64,000 nt of DNA, from contig OZ242299.1 in the NCBI GenBank assembly GCA_965207995.1, positions 124,001-188,000 on the forward strand. Reading direction: 5' to 3'. This document shows positions 42,380-50,166 of the stretch, in pieces (position 1 is the stretch's first letter; every line of letters begins with the position of its first letter). Position numbers and translations under genes: made by a program. Under the pieces are notes generated by a model that worked only from the letters and a program-made list of their open reading frames with translations, was not told where the DNA came from and ran no database searches. Source of the stretch: DAOUKH01 sp965207995 (GTDB lineage: Bacteria; Chloroflexota; Dehalococcoidia; SHYB01).

Positions 42380-43059
42380 CCGCCGCCCCCATCATCTGTC
42401 TCGTCCCCATGAAGCCGCTGGCGACGGCCAAACGGCGCCTGCGGCGCGTCCTCGATCCACGCTCGCGGGCGGCGCTGGCTCTCCTGATGCTGGACCAGGT
42501 GCTCGACGCGGTCGCCGGCGCCCGGACTATCGCGGAGACGCGGGTGGTCGGCGGCGACCGCTGGGTGCGCGACGCCGCCGCCCGGTGCGGCGCGGCGTGG
42601 CTCGGCGACGCGGCGGCGCTCAACCCCGCCCTCGAATCGGCGGCGCGCGACGCCTATGGAGACGGCGCGGCCGCCGTGCTCATCCTGCCCGCCGACCTGG
42701 GCCTCGTCGTGCCCGGCGACGTCGACTTCATTGCCGGCGCATCCGAGGGACTCAGCCGGACGGTGCTCGCCAAGGCGGCCCGCGACGGGGGCACCAACGG
42801 ACTGCTCGCCCCCCATGGGATGCTGCCTCCGCTGCGTTTCGGGAAGGACAGCCTCCCCACGCACGCCGAACTTTGCCGCAGGGCCGGCATACCCTGCGAG
42901 ACCATCGACCGTCCCGGTCTCGCCTTCGATCTCGACACCCCCTACGGCCTCGGCATCTACCGCGCGGCGCGGCCCAGCCTCGACGCCGATCTCGACCGCT
43001 GGCGCCGCCGCATCCCCGAGGACGCCTTCGCGTCCACCGCGGAGGAGACGCCCGCGTGA
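42376..43059 (+). CDS. cofC: 2-phospho-L-lactate / phosphoenolpyruvate guanylyltransferase CofC/FbiD
   Basis: A 227-residue nucleotidyltransferase that activates 2-phospholactate or PEP with GTP for CofD. The N-terminal signature is CLVPMKPLATAKRRLRRVLD, and the metal- and nucleotide-binding strand is AAVLILPADLGLV (in place of LPxDxP). GTNGLLAPHGMLPPLRFGKD and GLAFDLDTPYGL complete the family pattern. It overlaps cofD at its start (ATGA) and an LLM oxidoreductase at its end (GTGA), so all are co-translated. cofG/cofH (Fo synthase) and cofE are not in the window. Confidence 0.93.
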   Translation: MTAAPIICLVPMKPLATAKRRLRRVLDPRSRAALALLMLDQVLDAVAGARTIAETRVVGGDRWVRDAAARCGAAWLGDAAALNPALESAARDAYGDGAAAVLILPADLGLVVPGDVDFIAGASEGLSRTVLAKAARDGGTNGLLAPHGMLPPLRFGKDSLPTHAELCRRAGIPCETIDRPGLAFDLDTPYGLGIYRAARPSLDADLDRWRRRIPEDAFASTAEETPA

Positions 43060-44045
43060 CCGCGCCTCGCCTCGGCCTCCTGCTCCCCACCCGCGGCCTG
43101 CTCCTCGGCGAGAACAGGCGGAACGATGGAACGTCCCCCGCCTCGGTGCTCGACCTCGCCGAGCGCGCCGAAACGCTGGGCTTCGACTCGGTGTGGGCCG
43201 GCGACAGCCTCGTCGCCAAGCCTCGGCTCGAACCGCTTGCCACGCTCGCGGCGGTGGCGGCGCGCACTAGCCGCGTACGCCTGGGCACCGCCGTGCTCCT
43301 CGCACCGCTGCGTCAGCCCGTACTCCTCGCCCAGACCGCCGCCGCGGTCGACGTGATCTCCGGCGGGCGGCTCGACCTCGGCGTCGGCGTCGGCGGCGCC
43401 TTCAACGAGGCCCAACGCAACGAATGGCTCGCCGCGGGCGTCGACCCGAAAGAACGCGGCGCACGCATGACCGAGATCGTCCAACTCTGCAAGCGCCTGT
43501 GGACCAAGGATGGCGTGACCCACGAAGGCCGCTTCCACACCGTCCGCGACGCCACGCTCGACCCGAAACCCCTCCAGACGGGCGGCGTCCCCCTGCTGCT
43601 TGCCTGCCACCTCGCCACGGGCGGCGATGCCCAATACCGCCGCGCCGGCCGGTACGCCGACGGCGTGATCGGCATCTCCGATTCGCCGGAGGACTTCGCC
43701 GAGGTGCTGCGCCGCGTCCGCGGCCACGCCGAGGCGGCAGGCCGCGATCCCGACACACTACGCGCCGTCTTCTACGTTACGGTCAACATCCGGGGCGACG
43801 AGCAGGCCGCCGTCGCCGAGGCCGACGACTTCATCCGCCGCTACTACGGCCTCAACTTCTGGGCCGATAACTGGGGGCCCTTCGCGGGGCCGGAGGCCGT
43901 CGCCCGCCGCCTCGCCGAGTACGCCGATGCCGGCGCGGAGGAGATCGTGGTCCGCTTCGCCTCGTTCGACCAGCCCGGCCAGATCGAGACCTTCATCAGC
44001 GACGTCGCGCCGATCATCCGCGCGGCGCGGGTCGCGAGCCCGTGA
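43056..44045 (+). CDS. LLM-class F420-dependent oxidoreductase
   Basis: A 329-residue luciferase-like oxidoreductase beginning PRLGLLLPTRGLLLGENRRN. Typical motifs: LGFDSVWAGDSLVAKPRLEP, RVRLGTAVLLAPLRQPVLLA, AAAVDVISGGRLDLGVGVGG and a C-terminal GAEEIVVRFASFDQPGQIET. The GTG start overlaps cofC (GTGA). Location inside the F420 operon strongly supports F420 as its cofactor; the closest known type is the methylenetetrahydromethanopterin-reductase-like group. Substrate unknown; the substrate-binding lipoprotein gene that overlaps its end may import it. Confidence 0.9.
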   Translation: MTAPRLGLLLPTRGLLLGENRRNDGTSPASVLDLAERAETLGFDSVWAGDSLVAKPRLEPLATLAAVAARTSRVRLGTAVLLAPLRQPVLLAQTAAAVDVISGGRLDLGVGVGGAFNEAQRNEWLAAGVDPKERGARMTEIVQLCKRLWTKDGVTHEGRFHTVRDATLDPKPLQTGGVPLLLACHLATGGDAQYRRAGRYADGVIGISDSPEDFAEVLRRVRGHAEAAGRDPDTLRAVFYVTVNIRGDEQAAVAEADDFIRRYYGLNFWADNWGPFAGPEAVARRLAEYADAGAEEIVVRFASFDQPGQIETFISDVAPIIRAARVASP

Positions 44046-45094
44046 CGCACCAACGCAAAGAAGCTCCGATGTCGAGAATGACCGTCGGCCGGCGGAAGCG
44101 CCGCTTGGGTGGAAGGGGCCTGGTCGCCCTCCTCGCGGCCATGTTCGCCGCGGCGCTCGCGGTCGCGGCATGCGGATCGGACGAACCCGACCAGGTCAGG
44201 TTCATGACCGGCTTCAAGCCCCAGGCCAACCTTCCGTTCGCCGCCGCGTTCGTGGCAGAGAAGCAGGGCTACTTCGCCGACGAGGGTCTGCAGGTCGAGA
44301 TTCTGCACTCGCAGGGTGGACAGCACATCCCGCTCCTCGCCTCCGGTGAGATCGACATCACAACCGCCGACGCCGGCGACGTCCTCCAGCGCAACGCCGA
44401 CGGCGTGCCCATCACCGCCGTGACGCTCTTTGGACACGAGGGGCAGCAGGCCTTCATCGCGCTCGAGTCCTCCGGCATTGCCACGCCCAAGGACTGGGAA
44501 GGCAAGCGCTTCGGCTACAAGACGACGGTGCCCCCGGCCTACCTCGCAATCCTCCAGGCCGCCGGCGCCGACCGTTCGGCCATCGAGGAGATCCGCGTCG
44601 GCTTCGATCCCCGCGTCCTCAGCGAGGGCCAGGTCGACGTGCTCGCCGTCTTCAAGGCCAACGAGCCCAACGTCCTGGCGAACCTTGGCTTCCCCGTGAC
44701 CGTCTTCGACCCCGTCGACTTCGGCGTGCCCCAGCTCGGCCTTACCTACGTCGTCAACGGCGACACGCTCGAGGAGAAGGCTGACGTGATCGAGCGGTTC
44801 GTCGCGGCCACGCTGCGGGCCGTCGAGTTCGCCATGGAGAACGAGGAGGCGACGCTCGACATCATTCTCGAGTTCGCACCCTTGGAAGACCGGGAGCACC
44901 AGCGCTTCATGTTGCGGCAGGAGCTGGCAAGCGCGGAGAGCGACGTCACCGCGCAGCGGGGGTTGGGCTCGATGACGGAGGCGCAGTGGCAGGCGCTCTA
45001 CGACCACCTGACCGCATTCGACGCCCTGTCGGCGCCCTTCGACGTCGAGAACGCATTTGACGCACGGTTCGTCGAGGCCGCCCACGCCGACTAG
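44042..45094 (+). CDS. ABC-type solute-binding lipoprotein, NMT1/THI5-like (SsuA/TauA family)
   Basis: A 350-residue periplasmic-type binding protein fold. A Lys/Arg-rich N-terminus and hydrophobic segment (LVALLAAMFAAALAVAAC) end in a lipobox Cys at residue 44. The NMT1 domain reads RFMTGFKPQANLPFAAAFVA, EKQGYFADEGLQVEILHSQG, DITTADAGDVLQR, KDWEGKRFGYKTTVPPAYLA and EGQVDVLAVFKANEPNVL. Such proteins bind sulfonates, pyrimidine or thiamine precursors, or aromatic carboxylates. The GTG start overlaps the LLM stop (GTGA); an internal ATG at 44069 is an alternative. No permease or ATPase gene follows, so the transporter partner is elsewhere. Confidence 0.88.
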   Translation: MTHQRKEAPMSRMTVGRRKRRLGGRGLVALLAAMFAAALAVAACGSDEPDQVRFMTGFKPQANLPFAAAFVAEKQGYFADEGLQVEILHSQGGQHIPLLASGEIDITTADAGDVLQRNADGVPITAVTLFGHEGQQAFIALESSGIATPKDWEGKRFGYKTTVPPAYLAILQAAGADRSAIEEIRVGFDPRVLSEGQVDVLAVFKANEPNVLANLGFPVTVFDPVDFGVPQLGLTYVVNGDTLEEKADVIERFVAATLRAVEFAMENEEATLDIILEFAPLEDREHQRFMLRQELASAESDVTAQRGLGSMTEAQWQALYDHLTAFDALSAPFDVENAFDARFVEAAHAD

Positions 45095-45111
45095 CCACCC
45101 CGTGCGCCGCG

Positions 45112-45238
45112 CCTTAAGCCTCTCCCCCTCTGGGGGAGATGTGAGAGAGGGCACGCGCCGCCAGGCGCGTCGGCGGAGTGGGGTCGGGAGGTCTTGCCTC
45201 TTCTCCCCAGGGGAGATTGAGATGAGGGGCCCCCTGAC
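45112..45238. repeat. Family A repeat (two units)
   Basis: CTCTCCCCCTCTGGGGGAGA with TGTGAGAGAGGGCACGCGCC, then TCTTCTCCCCAGGGGAGATT with GAGATGAGGGGCC. It fills most of the 45095-45367 gap between genes in the same direction and probably closes the F420 operon. Confidence 0.85.
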
Positions 45239-45367
45239 GACCACCACCGGCTATCAAAGTCCACCACTCCCTCCCATGGGGAGGACGCACGGAACCCCTG
45301 CCTTGACAGTGTCGGAGCGCGGGGGCTAGTCTCCCCCTGCCTTCCGACTCCTGAACAGGCTACCCCC

Positions 45368-46513
45368 ATGACCGATAGAGCGCTCGCAGGCCAGACCGCC
45401 ATCGTGGGCATCGCGACCAGCGACTTCCACGAGCTGTACAAGACCCGCGACCCCGAGCGCACCAAAGAAGAGCTCGCGATTCACGTCCTGCGGGAGGCCT
45501 GCGACGACGCCGGCATCGACGTGAGCCAGATCGACGGGCTCGTCGTCGGCGGGAACCAGTTCTACGAGCCCTTCGCCTACCGCTCCGGCCTCACCGACGT
45601 CCGCTTCCTCGCCGGCTACCCCTCAGCGGGGCGCATGTGCTCCGTCGCCTTGATTCACGCGGCGATGGCGGTCCACCACGGGCTCGCCAACTACGTCGCC
45701 ATGTTCAACTCGGTGACCTTCCGCAGCCAGGCGCAGGTCTTCGGCGGCGGCCCCACGCAGGGCGACCTCTACGACTCCATCTACGGCATGGCCTCTCCGG
45801 GGGCGCAGTACTCACTGGCGTTCACCCGCTACCAGCACCTGTACGGCGGCACGGAGCGCGAGCTCGGCGCGATCCCGGTCGCCTTCCGCAAGCACGCCTC
45901 GATGAATCCCAAGGCGGTGATGCAGAAGCCCTTCACCATCGACGAGTACCTCGAAGCCCGCTACGTAGCCCGGCCGCTGCGCCTCTTCGACTACTGCCTC
46001 GTCAACGACGGCGCCGTGCTCTACATCGTGACGTCCACGGAACGCGCCAAGGACCTCAAGCACACGCCGGTGCTCATCCAGGGAGCGGCGGAGCGCGCCA
46101 CCATCCGCGAGCAGTACGTCGACCCTGACTTCTGGGCCGAAGCGTGTGCTTCGATGCGCAAGGACCTCCTCGACCCGCTCGGCGTCGGCCTCGGCGACAT
46201 CGACGCGCTCCAGGCCTACGACAACTTCAGCGTGTCGGCGCTCTGGGGGCTCGAAGGTTTCGGCTTCGCGCCGCGCGGCGAGGGTCTCCAATGGGTGCAG
46301 GACGGTCGGATCGAACTCGGCGGCGAGTACCCCATGAACACCAGCGGCGGCATGCTCAGCGAGGCCTACTTGCAAGGCTGGAACAACCACGCTGAGGCGG
46401 TGCGCCAGCTCCGCTGGGAGGCCGGCGAGCGCCAGGTGCCCAACTGCCGCAACATCCTCTACTGGTGCCTCTCCGCGGTGCCGAACGCGTCTCTGCTGGC
46501 GAGAGGCGACTAG
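45368..46513 (+). CDS. SCP2-thiolase-like protein
   Basis: A 381-residue thiolase-fold protein only distantly related to the pair at 22627-25023. N-terminal: QTAIVGIATSDFHELYKTRD, GIDVSQIDGLVVGGNQFYEP, then GYPSAGRMCSVALIHAAMAV in which a Cys (GRMCS) lies near the nucleophile position. C-terminal: YPMNTSGGMLSEAYLQGWNN in place of the GHP motif, with a Cys in ILYWCLSAV. Whether either Cys is catalytic needs alignment. It is followed after 6 nt by a DUF35 gene, so a two-subunit acyl-CoA enzyme (Ltp2-ChsH2-like aldolase or a thiolase) is likely. Confidence 0.85.
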   Translation: MTDRALAGQTAIVGIATSDFHELYKTRDPERTKEELAIHVLREACDDAGIDVSQIDGLVVGGNQFYEPFAYRSGLTDVRFLAGYPSAGRMCSVALIHAAMAVHHGLANYVAMFNSVTFRSQAQVFGGGPTQGDLYDSIYGMASPGAQYSLAFTRYQHLYGGTERELGAIPVAFRKHASMNPKAVMQKPFTIDEYLEARYVARPLRLFDYCLVNDGAVLYIVTSTERAKDLKHTPVLIQGAAERATIREQYVDPDFWAEACASMRKDLLDPLGVGLGDIDALQAYDNFSVSALWGLEGFGFAPRGEGLQWVQDGRIELGGEYPMNTSGGMLSEAYLQGWNNHAEAVRQLRWEAGERQVPNCRNILYWCLSAVPNASLLARGD

Positions 46514-46519
46514 ACGACC

Positions 46520-46930
46520 ATGAGTTACGAGAAGCCGCTGCCGAAGATCACCAAGGAAGACCGCCCGTTCTGGGAGGCCGCCAAGCGGCACGTGCTGGTG
46601 CTTCCAAAGTGCCGGGAATGCGGCTACGTCTCCTTCCCGCCCTACGTCGCCTGCACGAAGTGCCTCTCGTTCGAGCGCGACTGGATCGAGGCGAGCGGAC
46701 GAGGCAAGGTCTGGGGCTACATCGAGATGCGCCAGCCCTACATCAAGTCGTTCGAGGACGACCTGCCGTATAATGTCGTCCTGGTCGAGTTGGAAGAGGG
46801 GCCGTTTATGTACACCAACGTCACCGGCATCCCCAGCGACGAGATCAGGCCCGACCTGCCCTTGGAGGCCTACTTCGAGGACGTCACCGACGAGATTACA
46901 TTGATCAAGTTCCGGCCCCGGCAGGACTAA
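46520..46930 (+). CDS. DUF35/Zn-ribbon OB-fold protein
   Basis: A 136-residue ChsH2-like protein. The zinc ribbon has CREC and CTKC separated by GYVSFPPYVA. Before it comes KEDRPFWEAAKRHVLVLPK and after it WIEASGRGKVWGYIEMRQPY and ELEEGPFMYTNVTGI. It is the partner of the thiolase-like protein encoded 6 nt upstream. The spacing between the Cys pairs matches the other two DUF35 proteins of the window. Confidence 0.9.
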   Translation: MSYEKPLPKITKEDRPFWEAAKRHVLVLPKCRECGYVSFPPYVACTKCLSFERDWIEASGRGKVWGYIEMRQPYIKSFEDDLPYNVVLVELEEGPFMYTNVTGIPSDEIRPDLPLEAYFEDVTDEITLIKFRPRQD

Positions 46931-46953
46931 CCGCCGCGGCCGCAGAGGTAATC

Positions 46954-47055
46954 ATGATCCCCTGGGAAATCGGACTCGGCATTCTCATCGGCGCAATCGT
47001 GCTCTTCGGCCTCTACATGTGGATCACCCCGCGGGACCGCATCAACGACAAGTAG
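46954..47055 (+). CDS. 33-residue single-span membrane protein
   Basis: A very short gene: MIPWEIGLGILIGAIVLFGL, then YMWITPRDRINDK. Residues of about 5-24 form one membrane helix, with a short charged C-terminal tail. AGAGG lies 6 nt upstream of the ATG, and it sits 23 nt after the DUF35 gene and 10 nt before the next thiolase-like gene, so it is part of the operon. Codon use is like its neighbours. It may anchor or regulate a thiolase-like/DUF35 complex at the membrane; function unknown. Confidence 0.65.
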   Translation: MIPWEIGLGILIGAIVLFGLYMWITPRDRINDK

Positions 47056-47065
47056 CCGTCCTCTG

Positions 47066-48250
47066 ATGGCCAAGCATCCCCTGCACGACGTCGCCATCGT
47101 CGGCGTCTACAACACCAAGCAGGCCCGCATCCTCGAGGGGTACACCTCGCCCACGATCACGCTCGATGCGATTCGCGGCGTTATTGACGAATCGGGGATC
47201 GACGCCTCGGAGATCGACGGCGTCTCCATCGGTGGGGGCATCCTCAACACCGGCCAGTTCACCTATCTGCTCGGCGCGGGCCCCGCGTGGCGGGGGCAGG
47301 GCGAGGGCCGGGGCATTCCGGCGATCCTCGAAGCCGCCTCCGCCATCGCCACCGGCCAGTGCACGACGGCGCTCGTCGCGGCGGGCTCGGCCAACATCTA
47401 CACCGAGCGCGAATCGACCGCGCCCTGGACGCGTCCCGGCAACGAGTTCGTGGCCTCGTGGGGACTCTTCACCGCCGCTGAGTTCGCCCTCATCGCGCGC
47501 CGCCACATGCACACCTACGGGACGACGCCGGAGCAGCTCGCCACCGTCTCCGCCACCATCCGCAACAACGGCCACATCAACCCCGACGCCGTCTACTATG
47601 GACGCGGCCCCTTCGAGCCGCAGGACATCCTCGACTCCCGCATGGTCGCCGATCCCTACCACCTCCTCGACTGCGCCATGACCTCCGAGGGCGGCTGCGC
47701 CCTCATGCTCACCACGGCGGAGCGCGCCCGCAACGCCAAGAACAAGCCGGTCTACATCCTCGGCGGCGGCCGCGACGGCTACGGCCCCTCCTATCACCAC
47801 CCGCCCGCCTTCGACCTCCAGGGACGGTCGGGCGCCGCCTACGCCAACGGCTGGACGGGTCGGCAGGCGGCGGAGCGCAGCTTCGCCATGGCCGGCATCA
47901 GCCCCAACGACGTCGACGTCTGCGAGTTCTACGACCCCTTCTCGTTCGAGATCATCCGCCAGTTCGAGGCCTACGGCTTCTGCGGCGAAGGCGAGGGCGG
48001 CGACTTCATCATGGACGGGACGATCGCCCCAGACGGCCGCTTCCCAATCACCACCGACGGCGGCCTGATGTCGTTCAGCCACGGCGGCGCGTCGGTGCAG
48101 CTGCTCCAGCGCGTCATCCGGGGCGTCCACCAGCTGCGCGGGCAGTGCGCCACAAACCAGGTCGAAGGGGCCGAGGTCGCCATGTGCACCAACGGCGGCG
48201 CTGGCGCCCTCTTCACCGACGTGATGGTCCTGGGATCGGAGCGGCCGTGA
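47066..48250 (+). CDS. SCP2-thiolase-like / lipid-transfer-type protein
   Basis: A 394-residue thiolase-fold protein. N-terminal: VAIVGVYNTKQARILEGYTS, ASEIDGVSIGGGILNTGQFT. Active-site region: RGIPAILEAASAIATGQCTT, without a Cys at the acylation site. C-terminal: FPITTDGGLMSFSHGGASVQ, where the HGG of lipid-transfer-type members replaces GHP, and VAMCTNGGAGALFTDVMVLG with a Cys near the final glycine loop. It overlaps its DUF35 partner by GTGA. Second of two thiolase-like/DUF35 pairs in this operon, not a recent duplicate of the first. Confidence 0.85.
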   Translation: MAKHPLHDVAIVGVYNTKQARILEGYTSPTITLDAIRGVIDESGIDASEIDGVSIGGGILNTGQFTYLLGAGPAWRGQGEGRGIPAILEAASAIATGQCTTALVAAGSANIYTERESTAPWTRPGNEFVASWGLFTAAEFALIARRHMHTYGTTPEQLATVSATIRNNGHINPDAVYYGRGPFEPQDILDSRMVADPYHLLDCAMTSEGGCALMLTTAERARNAKNKPVYILGGGRDGYGPSYHHPPAFDLQGRSGAAYANGWTGRQAAERSFAMAGISPNDVDVCEFYDPFSFEIIRQFEAYGFCGEGEGGDFIMDGTIAPDGRFPITTDGGLMSFSHGGASVQLLQRVIRGVHQLRGQCATNQVEGAEVAMCTNGGAGALFTDVMVLGSERP

Positions 48251-48666
48251 GCCTGACTCAACCGCAGCCCAACACGATCCCCATGCCGCGGCCCTCGGTC
48301 TTCTCCCAGCCGTTCTGGGACGCCTGCAAGCGCGGCGAGCTGACCTTCCAGCGCTGCAACGCCTGCGAGGGCATCGTCTTCATCCCCCAGCCAGCCTGCA
48401 CCCACTGCCTCGCGGGGGACCTCCGCTGGGAGCGCAGCGCGGGCAAGGGCGCGATCTACAGTTGGACGGTGGTGTGGCGACCGCAGACGCCGGCCTTCGA
48501 AATCCCCTACGCCATCGCCATCATCGACGTCGACGAGGGCTACCAGATGATGACCAACATCATCGGCGTCGATCCCGCCACCCTGGAAGTTGGGCAGCGC
48601 GTCGAGGTCTCGTTCCACACGATGAACGACGAGATCACGATGCCCTACTTCCGCCCCGCGGCCTAG
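48247..48666 (+). CDS. DUF35/Zn-ribbon OB-fold protein
   Basis: A 139-residue ChsH2-like protein starting at GTG, 4-nt overlap with the thiolase-like gene. The zinc ribbon has CNAC and CTHC separated by EGIVFIPQPA. The OB fold shows RSAGKGAIYSWTVVWRPQTP and GVDPATLEVGQRVEVSFHTM. Predicted subunit of the enzyme encoded just upstream. Its last 4 nt overlap the stop of a convergent gene. Confidence 0.9.
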   Translation: MSLTQPQPNTIPMPRPSVFSQPFWDACKRGELTFQRCNACEGIVFIPQPACTHCLAGDLRWERSAGKGAIYSWTVVWRPQTPAFEIPYAIAIIDVDEGYQMMTNIIGVDPATLEVGQRVEVSFHTMNDEITMPYFRPAA

Positions 48667-48962
48667 CGCCCGCGCAGCGAGCGGACGATCGCCTCGGCGT
48701 GGGCGTGGTCGTCGCGGTGGACGCGGACCGACGTGAAGCGCTGCCCCGGCATGCGGAAAAGGTCGGGGCCGCCCAAAGCCTTCACCTTAACGCGAACGCC
48801 CTGCTTCTCAAGCTCGGCGCGCAGGACGCCGGCCTGCTCACCATCTTCCTTGCCCCAGAAAACTTGGAGTTCCGGCCACTCCTGCGCATCCTTGTAGGCA
48901 CGGAAATACCACACTCCGACCACGATGATCAGCACCACGGCCAGGGCCAACACGACAACCAT
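48663..48962 (-). CDS. Small membrane-anchored protein, DUF2007-like
   Basis: A 99-residue protein. Residues of about 2-20 are one membrane helix (VVVLALAVVLIIVVGVWYF). The soluble part (VFWGKEDGEQAGVLRAELEK, VRVKVKALGGPDLFRM, RFTSVRVHRDDHAHAEAIV) has the beta-alpha-beta pattern of DUF2007-type 'signal transducing' domains, in which a Leu-Glu-x-x-Gly helix is followed by a strand. The match is by pattern only. The C-terminus overlaps the end of the DUF35 gene on the other strand. Confidence 0.6.
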   Translation of the reverse strand: MVVVLALAVVLIIVVGVWYFRAYKDAQEWPELQVFWGKEDGEQAGVLRAELEKQGVRVKVKALGGPDLFRMPGQRFTSVRVHRDDHAHAEAIVRSLRGR

Positions 48963-49038
48963 GCGCCCATCATAGCGGAACCGCTCGAAGGCCCGGGGCG
49001 GGGCTAGAACGACGACTCAAGCGCGCCGGCGGCGCCCC

Positions 49039-49449
49039 CTAGCTGACTACTTGCCCACTCGCGACGACATGGAAGGGAAATCGCCGTTCGGCACCCTTCA
49101 CGCTAGCCACCGCTTCATAAGAGCCGAGCTTCTCAACCTGCCACCCAATGTTCATCGCCAACTGGGTCCGCTGGTCCTGTCCGGGGAGTATTCCAGGCGC
49201 CCGGCCGACCTCGAACTGGCCGTTACCGCCGAATATCTCTTGCCCGTCCCCGTCCAGAATCTTGAGCTCGAAGTCATGCTTTACGTTCGTCTCATTCCAA
49301 GGGACCCTGAAGGACACCGCCACGGCCATGCTGTGTCCGACGGGAGGCCCTTTCGGCAACGTCACGCGATCGTAGCCGCCACCGAGCAGATAGAGCTTGC
49401 CTCCGACCACCTGCGCCGCGTCGGCGATGATCAGCCACTCGACTTCCAT
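49039..49449 (-). CDS. DUF6941-like protein
   Basis: A 136-residue protein opening EVEWLIIADAAQVVGGKLYL, then LGGGYDRVTLP, which I recognise as the conserved start of the family named DUF6941. The remainder is beta-rich (SMAVAVSFRVPWNE, HDFELKILDGDGQEIFGGNG, RTQLAMNIGWQVEKLGSYEA), suggesting an immunoglobulin-like or C2-like sandwich. Function unknown. It is divergent from the toxin-antitoxin pair at 49511 and shares the intergenic dyad with it. Confidence 0.7.
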   Translation of the reverse strand: MEVEWLIIADAAQVVGGKLYLLGGGYDRVTLPKGPPVGHSMAVAVSFRVPWNETNVKHDFELKILDGDGQEIFGGNGQFEVGRAPGILPGQDQRTQLAMNIGWQVEKLGSYEAVASVKGAERRFPFHVVASGQVVS

Positions 49450-49457
49450 GCAACCAG

Positions 49458-49499
49458 GCTCCTACGTATGTAGTATACTTGCACTACGATCGTAGGAGC
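49458..49499. promoter_or_regulatory. Long nested dyad between DUF6941 and the toxin-antitoxin operon
   Basis: GCTCCTACG...GTAGT...ACTAC...CGTAGGAGC: outer 9-bp and inner 5-bp inverted repeats sharing one centre (14 of 17 positions symmetric). TATACT (49474-49479) within it fits a -10 box. It lies 12 nt before the first gene of the toxin-antitoxin pair, the usual place for an autoregulatory operator. Confidence 0.55.
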
Positions 49500-49510
49500 G
49501 CCGTCAGTCC

Positions 49511-49801
49511 ATGTCAACTCCGGTGGTTCACACGTTCGTCATGGACGAGGACAACATGGAGAAGTTTGCCGGTCACGGCCTAACGGAACGCCAAGTCGAT
49601 CAAGTGCTCGACAGCCCATTCCTCCATTTTCGAAATCGCAGCCGCCGGCGGGCGGAGCGGTTGCTCATAGGACGCGACCACGGAGGACAGTGCATCGTTG
49701 TGCCCATCGAGCCTACCCGCGACCCCGGTGCTTGGAGACCCGTTACGGCGTGGAGGTGTGGCGACACCTACGAGGCACGGCTCACAAAGGAAGGACTATA
49801 G
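49511..49801 (+). CDS. BrnT-like toxin candidate
   Basis: A 96-residue protein with the general pattern of BrnT/DUF4258 ribonuclease-like toxins: MEKFAGHGLTERQVDQVLDS near the N-terminus, a basic patch RNRSRRRAERLLIGRD, and a C-terminal AWRPVTAWRC strand where BrnT has its R-x-I-S-A-R motif. Similarity is low, so the assignment rests on pattern plus the gene order toxin-antitoxin, the adjoining downstream gene (no gap) and the strong upstream dyad. An alternative is an unrelated small DNA-mobile-element protein. Confidence 0.5.
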   Translation: MSTPVVHTFVMDEDNMEKFAGHGLTERQVDQVLDSPFLHFRNRSRRRAERLLIGRDHGGQCIVVPIEPTRDPGAWRPVTAWRCGDTYEARLTKEGL

Positions 49802-50158
49802 ATGATGGAACGAGAAAAGACCGCCTACGAGGACTCTGAGCGCTGGGACTTGGACAACCCCGTAAAGGCCGGGCCGATCAAGAACCGTCGAACCGTCGTC
49901 TCCGTATCCTTCCCTAGCGGCGCCTTTCAAATCGTCGTGGCGGCGGCAGGGGAAGCCGGCCTCAGCACCTCGCAGTTCATCAGGGACGCAGCCATTGCCA
50001 AAGCCTCACCTGGTTATGTGGAGGGCACAATATCGTGGGCCGGAGGCACTCCATCGGTTGTGGCACATCTCCACCCTTCTTGCACCACATGGGCCCAGAC
50101 CACTTTCGAGCCTCGCATCGACAGGGCTGAAGGGGCCAACGTCTTCACGCCCGCCTAG
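49802..50158 (+). CDS. Ribbon-helix-helix-like antitoxin candidate
   Basis: A 118-residue protein following the putative toxin directly. Its centre (NRRTVVSVSFPSGAFQIVVA, then AAGEAGLSTSQFIRDAAIAK) has the strand-helix-helix order of ribbon-helix-helix regulators, with the LSTSQFIRDAA helix typical of that fold. The N-terminal WDLDNPVKAG and a C-terminal tail of about 45 residues flank it. It would neutralise the toxin and bind the upstream dyad. The start may be 49802 or the next codon (ATGATG). Confidence 0.5.
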   Translation: MMEREKTAYEDSERWDLDNPVKAGPIKNRRTVVSVSFPSGAFQIVVAAAGEAGLSTSQFIRDAAIAKASPGYVEGTISWAGGTPSVVAHLHPSCTTWAQTTFEPRIDRAEGANVFTPA

Positions 50159-50166
50159 CCCCCGGG

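Noticed and set aside
42376..43059. CofC considered as a general nucleotidyltransferase such as MobA or IspD
   Set aside because: The N-terminal VPMKPLATAKRRL motif and the overlap with cofD are specific for the F420 pathway.
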